Shown here one piece after another: positions 1 through 11,570 of a DNA stretch of 64,000 bases. Positions within the stretch are counted from its first letter, which is position 1; every line of letters starts with the position of its first letter. Source of the stretch: Sweltsa coloradensis (taxonomy: Eukaryota; Arthropoda; Insecta; Plecoptera; Chloroperlidae); NCBI GenBank assembly GCA_024449915.1, contig JAMZAV010000797.1, positions 124,001-188,000 on the forward strand, given 5' to 3'. The translations under genes were made by a program, and so were the position numbers. Under the pieces are notes generated by a model, which saw nothing but the letters and a program-made list of their open reading frames with translations, ran no database searches and was not told where the DNA came from.

Positions 1-127
1 CCTATCAATAGACCTTAGACGCACAGTTTATTGATTATTGCTTACTTTCAAATAAATTCAGACAAAAACCCAACAATAATGTTTGGTAACCTGTTATCAA
101 AGCACCTCTCCACTGATACTGTTCACA

Positions 128-1227
128 TAGAGACAGGTTACTTGCTCAACGCAAAAAATATATTTTATTCGGGCTAACTAGTAAGGAATTTAGAAAGTAC
201 AAGAAAAATTGTTGGGTTCACAATCCAATGACCCAAAGTCCAACTCGCCACCTTCCCGTGGTTTGGCCTGTGAGTAGGGGAGTAGTGTATTCCCCAAAAC
301 TAAGGGCGAGCTCTGGCCGGTTGGGGTGCGTGTTGCAGAGAGAGCTCTCGCGCAACTTTTTATCACACCGTTCTTCATTTACACAGCCTTACTCATTTTT
401 GTTTTCTTTCACTTTTTTCTACTCTATACTTGCCGGCTCTCTCTGCAACGAGCACTCCTCCGTTCCCAACCAGTTTAACCCATCCTATCCAACATCCTCA
501 CTCCTTCCTATTAACCCCCCTCCCCTCGTCTTCCCTTACGTTCCTTCCATTGGAAAGAAGAAAACATGGTGGTAATCCACAATTATGGACAAAGAAAATT
601 TGGAAAATTCCAATACAAGACATGGGCACTTATAACTCTACTGTTGAGTGCCCTAAAACAACATTTACTAACTAACTAACTAACCGAAAAAATATTGTCA
701 AACTTTCGAGCTAGATTCCAACGGCATAAATCTCCAATAAGAAATAACATGAGGACGAAATTTATGTTCCGTGACCTTGAAGGATTTTGATCCAAAAAGA
801 TATTGGGCATTATTGACCAACTGGACAGTCTTTTCTGTAAATCTGATTTATTTTGTTTTGTAATTTGGGCATGTGGTTCGATCAAAATATAATGCTGATA
901 CTAAGAAGGGTTTATGGAATTAAAATTTTTGCGTCTGTGAGTAGATATTTGTGCACAGATTACAGACACGATATTATAAAGAATAAATTAAGATTGGTTA
1001 TGCGCTATAGTATATTTATGTGGAAAACAAAATTGCAGGTTTAAGCTGGTCTAAGAAATTCATCAAAACGCCAATTTTCGCATATTTAAGGTTCTAAAAA
1101 CTATTTGAAATCGTTTAAAATCTCAGTTTCAAGACATAATTTTTAAACGGTATTTTTAATGGAGTAATATGCAATAGATTAAGTGGTACAAAAATAATTT
1201 TGTTTTGGGGAGTAATAACCTCTTTCA
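128..1227 (+). mobile_element. TTAA-type MITE (family A), interrupted copy
   Basis: This stretch aligns by eye with two other copies in the window (28597-29163 and 58726-59307). Shared landmarks include a purine-rich opening, 'ttttgatccaaaaa', 'ttctgtaaat' and a 'taataacctctttc'-like end. The copy is degenerate, lacks the clean terminal TTAA seen in the other two, and is split by a foreign insert at about 213-684. There is no coding capacity. The family assignment rests on the other copies' termini. Confidence 0.6.
213..684 (+). mobile_element. 3' fragment of a non-LTR retrotransposon with CTAA tail
   Basis: This foreign segment interrupts the family A MITE. It ends with 'tgccctaaaac' followed by a run of CTAA units, a tail type common in LINEs. 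A related 'ccctaaaac...ctaactaac' tail lies at about 61233-61260, and a segment similar to 260-345 (gagctc...gccgg) recurs at about 5345-5400. No reverse transcriptase motif is visible, so the clade is unknown. Confidence 0.4.
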
Positions 1228-1319
1228 ACAAAATAATTTCTGACCTGTCATCAACCCAAAATTATTGTTATAAAATGGATGGTAAATTTTTAGGAATTGA
1301 ACCACCGGAGTAACGGACC

Positions 1320-2100
1320 TGCGTAAAATAGCGATTTTCATAAGAAATAAATTTTTGGTTGAGCTAAAATTTCACATGAATATATTAATTCATAAAATTA
1401 ATGTTCTGTGAAAAAATAATTACAATCGAATGAAGGATGTAGATATTATAAGTCGAAGAAATGTTTTAAGTTTTTTTTTAAATCGAAAAAATCGTAAAAT
1501 TTCGATTTTCATAAAAAACTAGATTTTAGATTGCGCTCTAACACATGGCAGTTCTAAGCTTAGAGATTTTGAAGCCCTCCAGAAAATGTCATTACAATTG
1601 GAGTATTGGATTAGCCGGAATCGTGTTAACAAAACACAAAAATACAAACAGAAAAAAAACGAAAAAAAACGTAAAATGGCGATTTTCACGAGAAATAATA
1701 TTTTGCTTGCGCTTAAAAACGTGGCAGTTCTAAGTCCAGAGATTTTGAAGGACTCCAGAAAATTTCAGCGAAATTGGAGTATCGGTTTTGCTGGAATCGT
1801 GTTAACAAACACACAAAAATACAAACGGAAACACACAAGTAAATCGAAAAAATCGTAAAATTTCGATTTTCATGACAAATCATTTTTTGATCGATTTTTC
1901 GCACGTAGCAGTTCTAAGTTCAGAGATTTCAAAGGTCTCCAGAAAATTTCATGGCAATTGTAGTATCGGTTTAGCCGGAATCGTGTTAACAAACAGACAA
2001 AAAAATACAAAATAAAAAAGGAAAAAAAACAACATTCCGGATTTTTTTCTCCAGTGTAGTAGAATATAATCTTTGCTTCGCTCGCTACGCTCATCCAAAA
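1320..2100 (+). repeat. Dispersed repeat family B, about three partial units
   Basis: The motif 'atcgtaaaat..cgattttcat', then an A/T-rich block, 'gcagttctaag', 'gagattt' and 'ccagaaaattt' appears three times in a row (about 1490-1680, 1675-1860, 1850-2095). The last unit ends 'cattccggatttttttctcc' and then 'gctacgctcatcc', the same end seen at 53.7, 54.96 and 56.89 kb. Small ORFs here are only the repeat read as protein. Confidence 0.75.
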
Positions 2101-2106
2101 GGTAAA

Positions 2107-2132
2107 AAATAATAATAAATAATAATAATAAG
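2107..2132. repeat. (AAT)n microsatellite
   Basis: A short run of aat/aata units immediately follows the family B end. Confidence 0.6.
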
Positions 2133-2784
2133 TTAAGTACAGTTTTATCGATTTTATCCATCAATCAGATTAAATGTTTTAAGGTCCTCAGACCCGGCGT
2201 GTCCTATGAGTTACACACGCGGTGCAGTATTGTTAATAGTAAACCCTGGGTCTGAGGAGGTTAAGTGTCTCCAAACTAGTAAACCATAATGATGAGTGGC
2301 AAATTCCACAGTAAACTGTAGTAAGCTTCACCAACATATCTTGCACAACATCGTCATGGTCCAATTATTTAATAAAATAACCTGCATTTATTTAATACAA
2401 CATATTATATTAATAGCGGAATGTATTTGTTATAATTTTGTGTGAACGGAGGGTGAGTATGGCATAGCCTCAAATTCGTTAAGTTTCATTAACGTTCCTG
2501 TCAATGTTTAAACAGCAAATTATTTATTATGTTACATAACACCATTATATATAACATTTACAGCAAAATTATCATTGTCTGTGGAATAAAAATTATGTGT
2601 ACAATAAAACGTAAACGTGTCTCGCTACCCGTTAATGATATATCAAGTCCTGAAGAAGAAGATAGCATGGTCTTTGAAACGTCGACAGAAAATATCATCA
2701 ATCGTTGAATACCACCGCTACAAAACAACCCGATCAATAAAAATGTCGATATTTATGTCTTACCATCAATAAGTAAGAACTTAC
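2133..2784. other. AT-rich spacer, possible Penelope-like tail
   Basis: Outside the mini-MITE (2179-2264) there is no gene. Around 2648-2690 a stretch reading 'cctgaagaagaag...tttgaaacgtcg' resembles the end segments of Penelope-like elements; this is resemblance only. Confidence 0.3.
2179..2264. mobile_element. Miniature TTAA-flanked inverted-repeat element
   Basis: TTAA at 2179-2182 is followed by GGTCCTCAGACCC. The other end reads GGGTCTGAGGAGG followed by TTAA at 2261-2264. The 13-bp inverted termini differ at one or two positions and enclose about 50 bp. A TTAA duplication is the signature of piggyBac and a few other DNA transposon families; no transposase is present. Confidence 0.6.
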
Positions 2785-2880
2785 CGGATTTTCAACTTTC
2801 ATCTTTTTGAACGGATCTTTCGCGTTCACTCCGCAAGCCATTACTGCAGCGACAACAATCCATGCGAACCTTGGCGACAT
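2785..2880 (-). CDS. First coding exon of a secreted protein (signal peptide)
   Basis: On the minus strand an ATG at 2880-2878 opens 32 codons that run into a consensus donor (GTAAGT, read just below 2785). The peptide starts MSPRFAWIVVAAVMACGVNA, a typical short n-region, hydrophobic core and small-residue cleavage site. It continues KDPFKKMKVENP, a basic mature N-terminus. This is the pattern of an exon 1 of a secreted insect protein; the remaining exons should lie at lower coordinates, but none is recognisable between 1 and 2784, so they are probably outside the window. The family is not identifiable from 12 mature residues. Upstream, at about 2950, an 'acataagg' sequence is a weak TATA-like candidate. 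A chance open frame is possible, but the good signal peptide with an in-place donor argues against it. Confidence 0.55.
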
Positions 2881-4729
2881 CTCACGGCAAGTAGTGGTAC
2901 TAGACGAGTAGCTAACCGCACCTTAATGTCGCTTGCGAGAAGACCGGCTCCTTATGTAGTTGACAGATTCAGGAAGCTCTCAATGTCATCGATACTCGTT
3001 AACTAACGGATGCAAGGCAAGCCAATGCCAATCGAGTTATCAATTATCCTTTCAAAATAATTAAAGACCAATACGATGAAGTATAACTTATTTATAACGC
3101 AATGAAATACTTCATGTTGCTAGAATCAGGAAACGGTTTTCAATGTATGAATACACCAATACAAGTCTGAAGAGGAAGTTTCATTTACATATGCTTCCAA
3201 TTAAAATATAATAATTGTCGATATGTTGACGATGCGGAACCGAGTTAATGGAAACGGTTTCCTTGCAATGTATGTGGACTTGGTTATCGCGAGCTACGCA
3301 AGGTTAATGGGTGTTTAATGTTCGTTTATGATCGAATGATAACTCAATGTTGTTCGATAGACTAGGAGATACTTAAATTGAATCGAGCGGATATTGTGGA
3401 GCGACCGGTGCACGCAAGGTGACTATGCCTGTTATATGATATCGTTGCCTTCACAAACGTTGCGACATCCTGACAATCAATCATACCTTAGATGATAGAT
3501 TATATCACCCTTTAACCGATATTTTGTCATTGAAAGTCATTGAAAGTCATTTAAAAGTCAGGAAAATTACTAGAAAGTAAGCTGAATGAAAGAGGAACTT
3601 GATTATAGCCGTAACTTAATTGGGTTGGGGGGGGAGGATAACCTTCCAGTCAGCCATTATAAAATGTATGCCAATTTTGGACAAAAGTGTACATACAGTT
3701 CTTTGTATTTGAGGGTTTCAGATCCGGTATTGTATATGTAGGCAAGAACATATGTTAGTTCATTGCATAATTCAAAGTCTGACTATATTATGTTATATTG
3801 AGTTACGATATTTTTAATGCTGAATCAACTGACATTTTGTTTATTCCACTCAGACATAAGACAAAATAAAATTCAGAAATAATGATTGATGAACGATTCT
3901 GTTGTCAGATGGTACAAATGAGAGATTAAATCCGGCTGACAAAAAAATTCGAACATTATACTTTTTTTAAATACTTATTTTAGGGTGGAAGATAAAGTTG
4001 AATAAAAACAAAATTAAAACGTCGTTTTTCGTATTTATTTTCCCAAATTTAAAAAATATTAGCTGACAAAGCTGACAAAGGCAACTTTACATCCATCGTT
4101 CCCACAATATGTTCTATATAACTTCATAAAAACGTTGCTCTTAGGGTAGACGCTCGATGCTTGCTTCCACCATCATAACTCATTGTCATACATAACTAAA
4201 CACTGCCACCGATTCCAATAAAATATCCCTTAGGCATTCTAACTAAACTATCTGTGTAACTAAGTGTAGGTATGAGTCATACCTATACCTAGGTTGCAAC
4301 GTGAAGAGAGTCAAATTTGTCTCATAAAAACTTGTCTTCGGAAATAAACAGTTCATTCATATTTTCTAATGTAGACAATAGAGATCCTTGCATTTAGCAA
4401 ATAACGACAACTCCAAAATATGTAAGAATTTAATATATTTCAAAAGATGATAATGAATTAACCAATTCGTTACAAAAGAACTTTATATATTATACTGCTA
4501 TTAATATAAATATGGTAAAAGTGTCAAAATTCTAGTTGTTACTGGAACGGTTTATAAAAATACAATCATTTTTGTACAAATTTACAATACTATTATGCTT
4601 TTAAGCCTATAGGTTTTATACGTCACAGTTTGGAAAAAAATCTTAACAGACCTAATAGATAATAGAAAACAACTGTATTTATTATGAAACAACGTTTAAA
4701 AATGAGACTGAAAGTATAGGTTGTAATAA
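2881..4729. other. Intergenic, no gene seen
   Basis: AT-rich DNA with frequent stops in all frames. It presumably includes the promoter of the minus-strand exon ending at 2880. No RNA gene or recognisable element was found. Confidence 0.5.
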
Positions 4730-4990
4730 CCACTGCCTCCTAGATGCTGCTCAGAAGCCACCAAGGTCCCCTTGATTTCCGCTAGGCTTCGCTGCCGCGC
4801 TTTTCCAAACTGCCACGTTTTTAAGCGCAATCGAAAAATAATTTCTCATGAAAATCGCAATTTTACGATTTTTTCGATTTTTTAAACATTTATTCGACTT
4901 ATAACACCTACATGATTTATCCGATTGTTATGATTTTTTCACAGCAATATAACCTTCAATTATGTTTTAAATTTATCATTCCAATTATAT
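4730..4990 (-). repeat. Family B repeat fragment, inverted
   Basis: Reading the minus strand gives 'aaatcgtaaaattgcgattttcatgagaa', then 'gattgcgctTaaaaacgtggcag' in the same order as the copies at 53-57 kb, but the end is replaced by unrelated sequence. Confidence 0.65.
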
Positions 4991-5626
4991 GAAGGCCTAG
5001 TAATTATCATTATCAATAATAATTATCAATAACTTTGTCTTCAAACTTATATCAATTTGTATTTTGTGCTTCGAATTGTTATCGTAGTTATTTTAAAGTG
5101 GAATTTTAAGTTTAATGTTTAAGTTTGTTACCAAAGGGCAAATAGTGGTGACTGTCTCCTAGTACATATGTAGCAAATATCGTATTTATTATTCCAATAA
5201 ACTATACTACTACACTCACTATACTATTTAATGGAGCTCACAAGCATGTAATACCTAATATACAGGTACACAGAAGAATGTTCTTCACAACATTACATTC
5301 GCTGTCTGGGACTAGCATAACCATCTCGTAAACATCAACTAGTATGTTGGGGAGTATGTTACTCCGGGAACTAGAGGCGAGCTCTAGCCGGTGACGCAAG
5401 AACCTTCTCTCTTCCTTCCATCTCTCCTTGACCTAGGGTGTGTCTAACCAGCATGGGATTTCCGTGGCACATTACGACCTAACGGTTGACGCGCTCTTAA
5501 GCCACAAACCGAAGCAAAACTGCATCCAAATGTATCAAATATAAATAGCATAATTGTTCTACTAAAACATCGCTGCATCACTAACACTGTCAACACGCTT
5601 ATCAACACATGTTTCCATTACAGTTC
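4991..5626. other. Intergenic with a small LINE-like scrap
   Basis: No gene. Positions 5345-5400 ('ggggagtatgttactcc...gagctctagccgg') resemble 275-325, so a decayed copy of the same retroelement tail is likely. Confidence 0.4.
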
Positions 5627-5695
5627 AGTAAGTTATTATTCTTATTCTTATTTTTATTATTATTCTTCTTCTTATTATTATTATTATCTTATTTT
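5627..5695. repeat. (TTA)n tract at the 3' end of the R4-like element
   Basis: An imperfect run of tta/ttc triplets. Read on the minus strand it is (TAA)n directly after the element's short 3' untranslated region. It mirrors the tract at 9030-9115, so the element sits inside one TAA microsatellite. Confidence 0.85.
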
Positions 5696-8600
5696 CCTTC
5701 TTTTCTGCTCTCCTTTGCACCACCGAGCTCATCTCGAGCCAAGATGATGCGAGAGTGCACCTAGCGTGGGGACCGAACGGTGGTGGGGAACGACAGAACT
5801 CAGAGGCTGAGGACCTTCCGCACGATGTTGATTGTACCAAGGATTGCAGCCTTCTGCATGACACGAACGTGCTTGTCCTTCAGATGGAGCTTCTCCTTTG
5901 CCGCTGACCACTCTTTGGTGACCAAACCGTTGACAAAGACGACGACAGGAACGATTTCAACGGACCTCAGCTTGTATATGTCCATGAGTTCTACGGCGAG
6001 CGGCTGGTATTTTCGCCTCTTATTGGCTATTGTGCTGACCACATGGCCATCTGAGGGGATGGCGATGTCAATGATGGTTGCCGTTTGAGCTTTTTTGTCA
6101 AACAAAACCAAGTCTGGCCTATTTGCCTCGACCGCCCTGTCTGTGACGATGACAGAGTCCCACAGCAGCTTAGCGTTTTGGTTGCGTAGGACTTGCTCGG
6201 GCCTACACTTGTAGTACGGTCTTTCCTCGTCCACGAGGCCGTGCTCCTTAGCCAGTGCTTGGTGTACCACTTTGGCTACTGCGTTATGGCGCTCAACATA
6301 CTCCTTAGGCGCTAACTCAGAGCATCCACTTGTGATGTGCTGGATGGTCTCGCTGGCCTTCTTGCAGAGACGGCAGCAATCTTGGACGTCGTTTTTGAGA
6401 ATGTATTGCTCGTAGTTCTTGGTGCGCACCACTTGATCCTGGATTGCGAACACGAACCCCTCCGTTTCACTGAAGAGGCCTGCCGTGCGGAGCCATTCCG
6501 TCGAGGGTTTCAAGTCGGTGTGCTCCCCAGTGAGCTCGGCTGCAAACCTACCGTGAAGGGGCTTCTCCCTCCACTGTTGCATTCTTTCTGCCGCAGTCTT
6601 AATGCTGAAGTGCACTTCTTCGTCTCGCAAGTGAAGTGGCGTATAGTCTTGATCCTGTGCACAGATGGCCTTGTGCAGCTGACTCTCACGAGATAAGAAG
6701 TAAGCTCGGAGTTGGTGTTCCTTGCTGTGGCATAGCACCTCGACACTGAGCAGCCCTCTTCCACCAACATTGCGCGACAGGTACAATCGCTCCACGGAGC
6801 TCCTCGGATGTTGCATCCTGTGCTTGGTCATGACGGAGCGAATCTTCCCATCGAATGCCTGCAGGGCAGTGTTGGACCATTTCACTGAGCCAAATGTGTA
6901 CGAAGCCACGGGCAATGCCCACGCGTTAATCGCCGTGATCTTATTTCTCGAACTCAGGTACGACCTACAAACCTTGCTAACCCTGGCGAGGACCTTCTTC
7001 TCGACCTGTTTCCTGGCGTCTGTATCACTGATGCCCAGCAGCTGTTGAAGTCCCAGATACTTGTAGTTGTCTTCAATGCCCAGATCTCGAATCACTTCCC
7101 CGCCCACGAGTTGCAGTCCTCCTTGAGGGTCTTGAACCTTGCCTTTCTTCACGTGCATGACGGCACACTTGTCGAGTCCAAACTCCATACAGATGGCGTC
7201 GCTGAAGCTCTTGACGAGTTTGAACATGCTCCAAAGTTCATCAGAGCTGGAAGCGTACATCTTCAGGTCATCCATGAAGAACAAGTGCGTGAGTGTAACC
7301 TTGGGATTTTCTGGAGCTGGTAGCCATACCCAGACTTCCTCAGCATGTTGCTTAGTGGGTTCAACGCGAGGCAGAACCACAGGGGGCTGAGGCTATCTCC
7401 CTGGAAAATCCCCCTTTGGATGCGGATTTCCTCCGTTGTGATCTTGTTGGCACCTTGTCCTACATGGAGAGTGGTTCTCCATGTGGCCATGCAGTGCTCG
7501 AGAAGTCGGATGAGCCGAGGGTCGATTTTGTACAAATGACAGACGTGCAGAAGCCATGAGTGTGGCACAGAGTCGAACGCCTTCCTGTAGTCCACCCAAC
7601 CGACGGAAAGGTTGCGCTTCTTGTGGTGCGCTTGCCGCGATACTACCGTGTCCATCACCAGCAGCTCCGCGCATCCTCGCGCACCCGTCCTGCAGCCATT
7701 TTGCTCGTCCGCGAGGACTTTGTTAAGGGTGAGGTGATCAGACATTTTTGCCGCAAGAACGGATGTGAAGATCTTGTACACCGTCGGGAGGCACGTGATA
7801 GGTCTATAGTTCTTGGGGTCCAGGGGGTCCCCAGGCTTTGCCTTCATGTATGTGACGCCGAGCGTGAAGAACTTGGGGATGACTGCGGGATCGTCGAGTG
7901 CTTGCTGGAAACGAGCAGCAAGAACCGTATGCGTGCCTTTAAAGTATTTCCACCAAAAGTTGTGGATGGCGTCTATCCCTGGTGCCTTCCAATTTTGCGT
8001 CTTCTTTACAGCCACGCGTATGTCCTCGACGGAAATATCGCTGTCAGGCATTGGTGGTAAGGCCTGGCAATCCTCTTCCTCCTCTTGCAGCCAGTAAGCA
8101 GTTTCATCGTGGCGTTTCGGATCAGACCAAATACCCGACCAGAAATCTGTCATTGATGCTGCGGTGGGATGCTGCTGCGGCTGTTCTTCCTGGCCTTCGG
8201 AATCCAACTTGCGGTAGAAGAGCTTCTGATCAGCTACAAATAGATGGTCTTGTTGTCTCCGCTTGGCCGCTTCATTATAACGCCTGATGCGGGCTCCAAG
8301 CGCTGCAATCCGCTGTTTCAACCACTCCTCCTTCTCGCGAAGCTTTTTCTCGTAGTCCTTGTCCGTCCTCCTCAGCTTCATCCTCCTAGCAACGCTTCTG
8401 ACACCGTTCCTCACCTTGGTGCTGCAGTCCTGCGGACTTTGCAAGAATGCTGCTAGGTGTCCGATGTCTTTTCTGGCGTCGGTAATCTTGCCCTCAATCC
8501 TTTTCATCCAGGTCGGGGTCTCATTCCTGTGAGGCTTTTGTGAGCGTCTGGGGTTTGAGGCTCTCAGACCTAACTTGCGGGCATTTTGCACGAACCTCTC

Positions 8601-8928
8601 ACCCACTGCCAACGCAGCACAATGGACAAACCCTGCCACTTCCTCAAGGGATGACGTTCCTTCGATGTCACCCCTCACCAGTTCATCAGCTGCTGCAACG
8701 ATCCTGAAAACCTTTGCATTACACTGCAACTTGGGAATCCGAGGCCGACTTTCCAAGGGCATTCCCTGGTACTGTAGCTTGAGAGCCTCGTATGACTCTT
8801 TCAGATGTTCCAGCTCGATGTTGTCGTCTGCTGGCTGTTGTGCTTCTGGTTCCTGGGGTACTGGCTGTTGTTCCGCCTCATCTCCGGAGCCGTCATCTTC
8901 TTCCTTCTTGCTGCTGGGCTCTTGGTCC

Positions 8929-8962
<34 letters not shown>

Positions 8963-9029
8963 GCAACTCCAGCCTTGTCTCTCTCTTGAGGTGGTCGAGT
9001 TTGGCTGTGGAGAGGGCTCTTCTTGACAT
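5696..9029 (-). mobile_element. R4/Dong-like non-LTR retrotransposon
   Basis: A nearly full-length element of about 3.3 kb with a single long reading frame, a very short leader, a roughly 100-bp 3' untranslated region and (TAA)n on both sides. It has a central reverse transcriptase followed by a CCHC zinc finger and a restriction-like endonuclease, with no apurinic endonuclease domain. That order defines the R2/R4/NeSL group. Members of the R4 clade called Dong insert into TAA repeats, which matches the location seen here. One frame break is present in the ORF. Confidence 0.88.
5800..9029 (-). pseudogene. R4-like reverse transcriptase / restriction-like endonuclease ORF, one frameshift
   Basis: Encodes the retrotransposon polyprotein that nicks target DNA and primes reverse transcription from it. 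The first open segment (9029-7263, 588 codons) starts at MSRRALSTAK, has a 12-residue polyglutamine at about residues 24-35 and an acidic low-complexity stretch, then RT motifs KNYRPITCLPTVYKIF (about 405), GWVDYRKAFDSVPHSWLL (about 490) and IQRGIFQGDSLSPLWF (about 545). The frame breaks near 7310-7320, and the second segment (to 5800) carries the RT active site FFMDDLKMYA. It also has a zinc finger CRLCKKASETIQHITSGC (C-x2-C-x7-H-x4-C near residue 340) and an endonuclease core with RPD, a downstream D in IIDIAIP and KRRKYQ. The reading frames join after a shift of one base, so either the copy is dead or a base is missing from the assembly. All key RT and endonuclease residues look present. 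Confidence 0.88.
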
Positions 9030-9040
9030 TATTATTATTA

Positions 9041-9081
<41 letters not shown>

Positions 9082-9115
9082 TAATTAGTAATTATTATTT
9101 TTATTATTATTATTA
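9030..9115. repeat. (ATT)n tract at the 5' end of the R4-like element
   Basis: About 85 bp of att/tta triplets directly abuts the initiator ATG (minus strand) of the R4-like ORF. It is the second half of the TAA target tract. Confidence 0.85.
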
Positions 9116-9191
9116 TTTAACACAATTAACTGGTCGGGACATTTCTGCCGCGTCGATTCTGCTTTTATTGCGTTTGACGTTTCAGCCCGAC

Positions 9192-9384
9192 TGTTAGATC
9201 GGAGCATCTTGAATTATTATGTTTTAACCTCTTTGTTGTTCATTGTTTTGTTTATGTGTTCTTTTCTTCTTGTTTTATGTGTTATTATAAAATCACCTAT
9301 GTCTTCCGTTGTCTTTCATCACCTATGAAAATAAACACTATTTTCTCTTTGAATATTTGTGTATTTGTCTTCACCTGATATACA
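9192..9384 (+). repeat. BEL/Pao 5' LTR
   Basis: 193 bp, TG...CA bounded, starting tgttagatcggagc and ending cctgatataca. It includes an AATAAA at about 9330. It differs from the 3' LTR by two substitutions and one base in a T run. Confidence 0.95.
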
Positions 9385-9402
9385 TGGTCAATCTCCGTGG
9401 CC
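9385..9402 (+). promoter_or_regulatory. Primer binding site of the BEL/Pao element
   Basis: Begins tggt immediately after the LTR, complementary to a tRNA 3' CCA end preceded by A. The tRNA species was not determined. Confidence 0.55.
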
Positions 9403-9490
9403 GGATTAGAGAACTCCGAGTATCATCATTCATCTGTGAGTAATTAAATATAGTTATACAGTCCACACACCACATTATTAGAACAAAATC

Positions 9491-10829
9491 ATGGCTCCTC
9501 CCAATGGCAATGCAAATACGAAAGAAACCCTCGCCAAGATTGAAGGTTTTTTAGCTCTGCGAAGAATGTATATGGATCTTATGTTTAATCTTTATACTCT
9601 GGCGAATGAAACAGACGAGGCTTCAACGATGCAACTACAAGCGCGTAGGAAAGAACATGTGGAAGTAAAGGCTGCGTTTATGGAAACCCAAAGGGACATC
9701 ACACTGGCCAATGCTCAAGTCCCCAATGCGCAAGTAGCAGATGTTGCTCATGCCTTTACCCAGTTTTATGAGTGGTATTGTAAGGTAGTTACGGTTGTAG
9801 AGGATAGGTTTCCATCTGCATCACCAGTAGTACCTTCAACATCAGCTGTTGGGCTGTGGAACAACCTCGACTTCCGCAAATCGCCGTGCCCATATGGGAT
9901 GGTGATATTAAAAAATACAGTAATTTTATTGCCATTTTCAATGCAGCTGTTCACCACACTCGACTCCCAGCAGAGACAAAAATGCTGTATCTGCGCACAT
10001 ACCTCCACGGTGCACCGTTGCATCTTATTGAACATTTGTCTGTGTCAGCTGAGAACTACGATGTCGCCTATCGCCTTATCTGCGAACGATATGCTTCCAT
10101 TCGGGCACAGGCCTCACATTTAGTTGGGCAAATGACGGTATATCCTACGCACCAAGCGGATTCTACGTCAGACATTCAAGCTGTCTTGGACACCTTTCAG
10201 GCAGGACATGAAGCCTTGCGCAATCTCCAGATTCCCGACCTTGGTGACTTTGTCATGTGTTCTTTAGCACTAAACACTTTGTCGCCACGCTTGCACCTTG
10301 CCTTCGAAGAAAAGCATCACGACGCATCCTCAGTGCCAACGTTTATTCTCTCAAGAACTTTCTATTAAAACGTTGTCGAATTGGGGAATTGATTACCAAT
10401 GATTCAACTCATAGGCCTGCTCTAATAAAGACTTCTTCTTGGCATAATAATCAATCCCGTTCCAGGTCATTCAACATTAAGCACAATACACCTACGCCTA
10501 TTGCTCGATTGCCTCCTCCAGTCGCACAAGCTCTAACGCCCGCTACGCCATCATCATATAATGCACTTCGCAATACAATGACAGCTACACAATCACCTAA
10601 TCTCAACTCTCCTGGATGTGCCTATTGTGCAGATTCTGGTCACAATATACGTTCTTGCTCTTCGTTCAAGTATCTGCCTACCCAGGAAAAAAGGGAGTAC
10701 GTAAACCATGCTCAACTATGTAGCAACTGCCTCAGCTCATACCACACTGAGACTGCGTGCACCTCCCAAGATAACTGCCATTCCTGCGGTCGTCGCCATC
10801 ACACCTTACTACATGAAAGTTCATATTGA
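9491..10829 (+). pseudogene. BEL/Pao gag, frame-disrupted
   Basis: Structural nucleocapsid precursor that would package the element's RNA. It starts at MAPPNGNANTK (9491), about 107 bp after the 5' LTR. The coding signal moves to another frame near 9870 and again near 10365, then stops at 10827-10829. The C-terminal part carries two CCHC knuckles (CAYCADSGHNIRSC and CSNCLSSYHTETAC) and a CCHH-type knuckle (CHSCGRRHHTLLH), the usual trio in BEL/Pao Gag. The N-terminal half has the helical capsid-like region without other recognisable domains. In an intact element gag and pol would be one continuous frame, so the shifts are damage or base-call errors. Confidence 0.85.
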
Positions 10830-10895
10830 CTAGAACGTCCATCTCCTTATCATGTAGTATAATCATCTCATCACTTATCATCGTGTTCAGGGACT

Positions 10896-11560
10896 GTGCC
10901 TGTCCATCGTAAATCGGTCCATCGATCAGCCTTACGCTCGTCAATCAGTTCTACGGCCATGCCTATACTACCGTTGGCCTGTGTCTTCATGCGGGCGCCT
11001 GATGGACAGCGCGAATTAGTGCGCGCATTATTAGACACCGGCAGTCAAGCCAACCTCATTTCTAGTGCTAGTGCCCAACGACTCGGCCTCAAGCTGCAAC
11101 CATCATGTGGCGGACCTATAATCGGAATTGGCGGGATCACTGCTTTTCAACGACCATCAACCACCATCGCCCTTTTACAACAGCATGGCGATCCCCCATG
11201 GCTTACACTCCCTCTCCACGTGGTTCCCACTGTGATGCACAATTCACCAAATGAAGCATTGCCGCATCAACAATGGACCCAATTACACGCCCTGCGACTT
11301 GCTGATCCCTGTTATTTTCGTTCAGCTCCAGTCGATGTCGTACTCGGTGCAGACGTCTGCGCCACTATCATGCGTACAAACCATGTTATGCCTAGTGGTG
11401 GAGTTCCCGGTGCTTGGGAAACCACCCTGGGATGGGTTGTGGTTGGCGCATATTACCATCGTCGCCTCGCAGATCGCCGAGTCCAATTCGCATCAAACGT
11501 CATCGACAATGCTGGAAAAACGCGATATCGTATGCATTGCTCACCATTGAATCAATCGTC
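10896..11560 (+). pseudogene. BEL/Pao aspartic protease region
   Basis: Retroviral-type aspartic protease that would cut Gag-Pol. The active-site segment is ALLDTGSQANLIS near 11022-11060, followed by the flap and VVLGADV near 11335-11355, and a GWVVVGAY segment near 11430. It is in the same frame as the last gag segment but separated from it by a stop at 10829. The frame is lost in the minisatellite downstream. Confidence 0.85.
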
Positions 11561-11570
11561 TCAACCTTTG

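Noticed and set aside
8575..9084. Plus-strand ORF with poly-Cys and poly-Leu/Ile
   Set aside because: Antisense of the polyglutamine tract and TAA repeat of the R4-like element.
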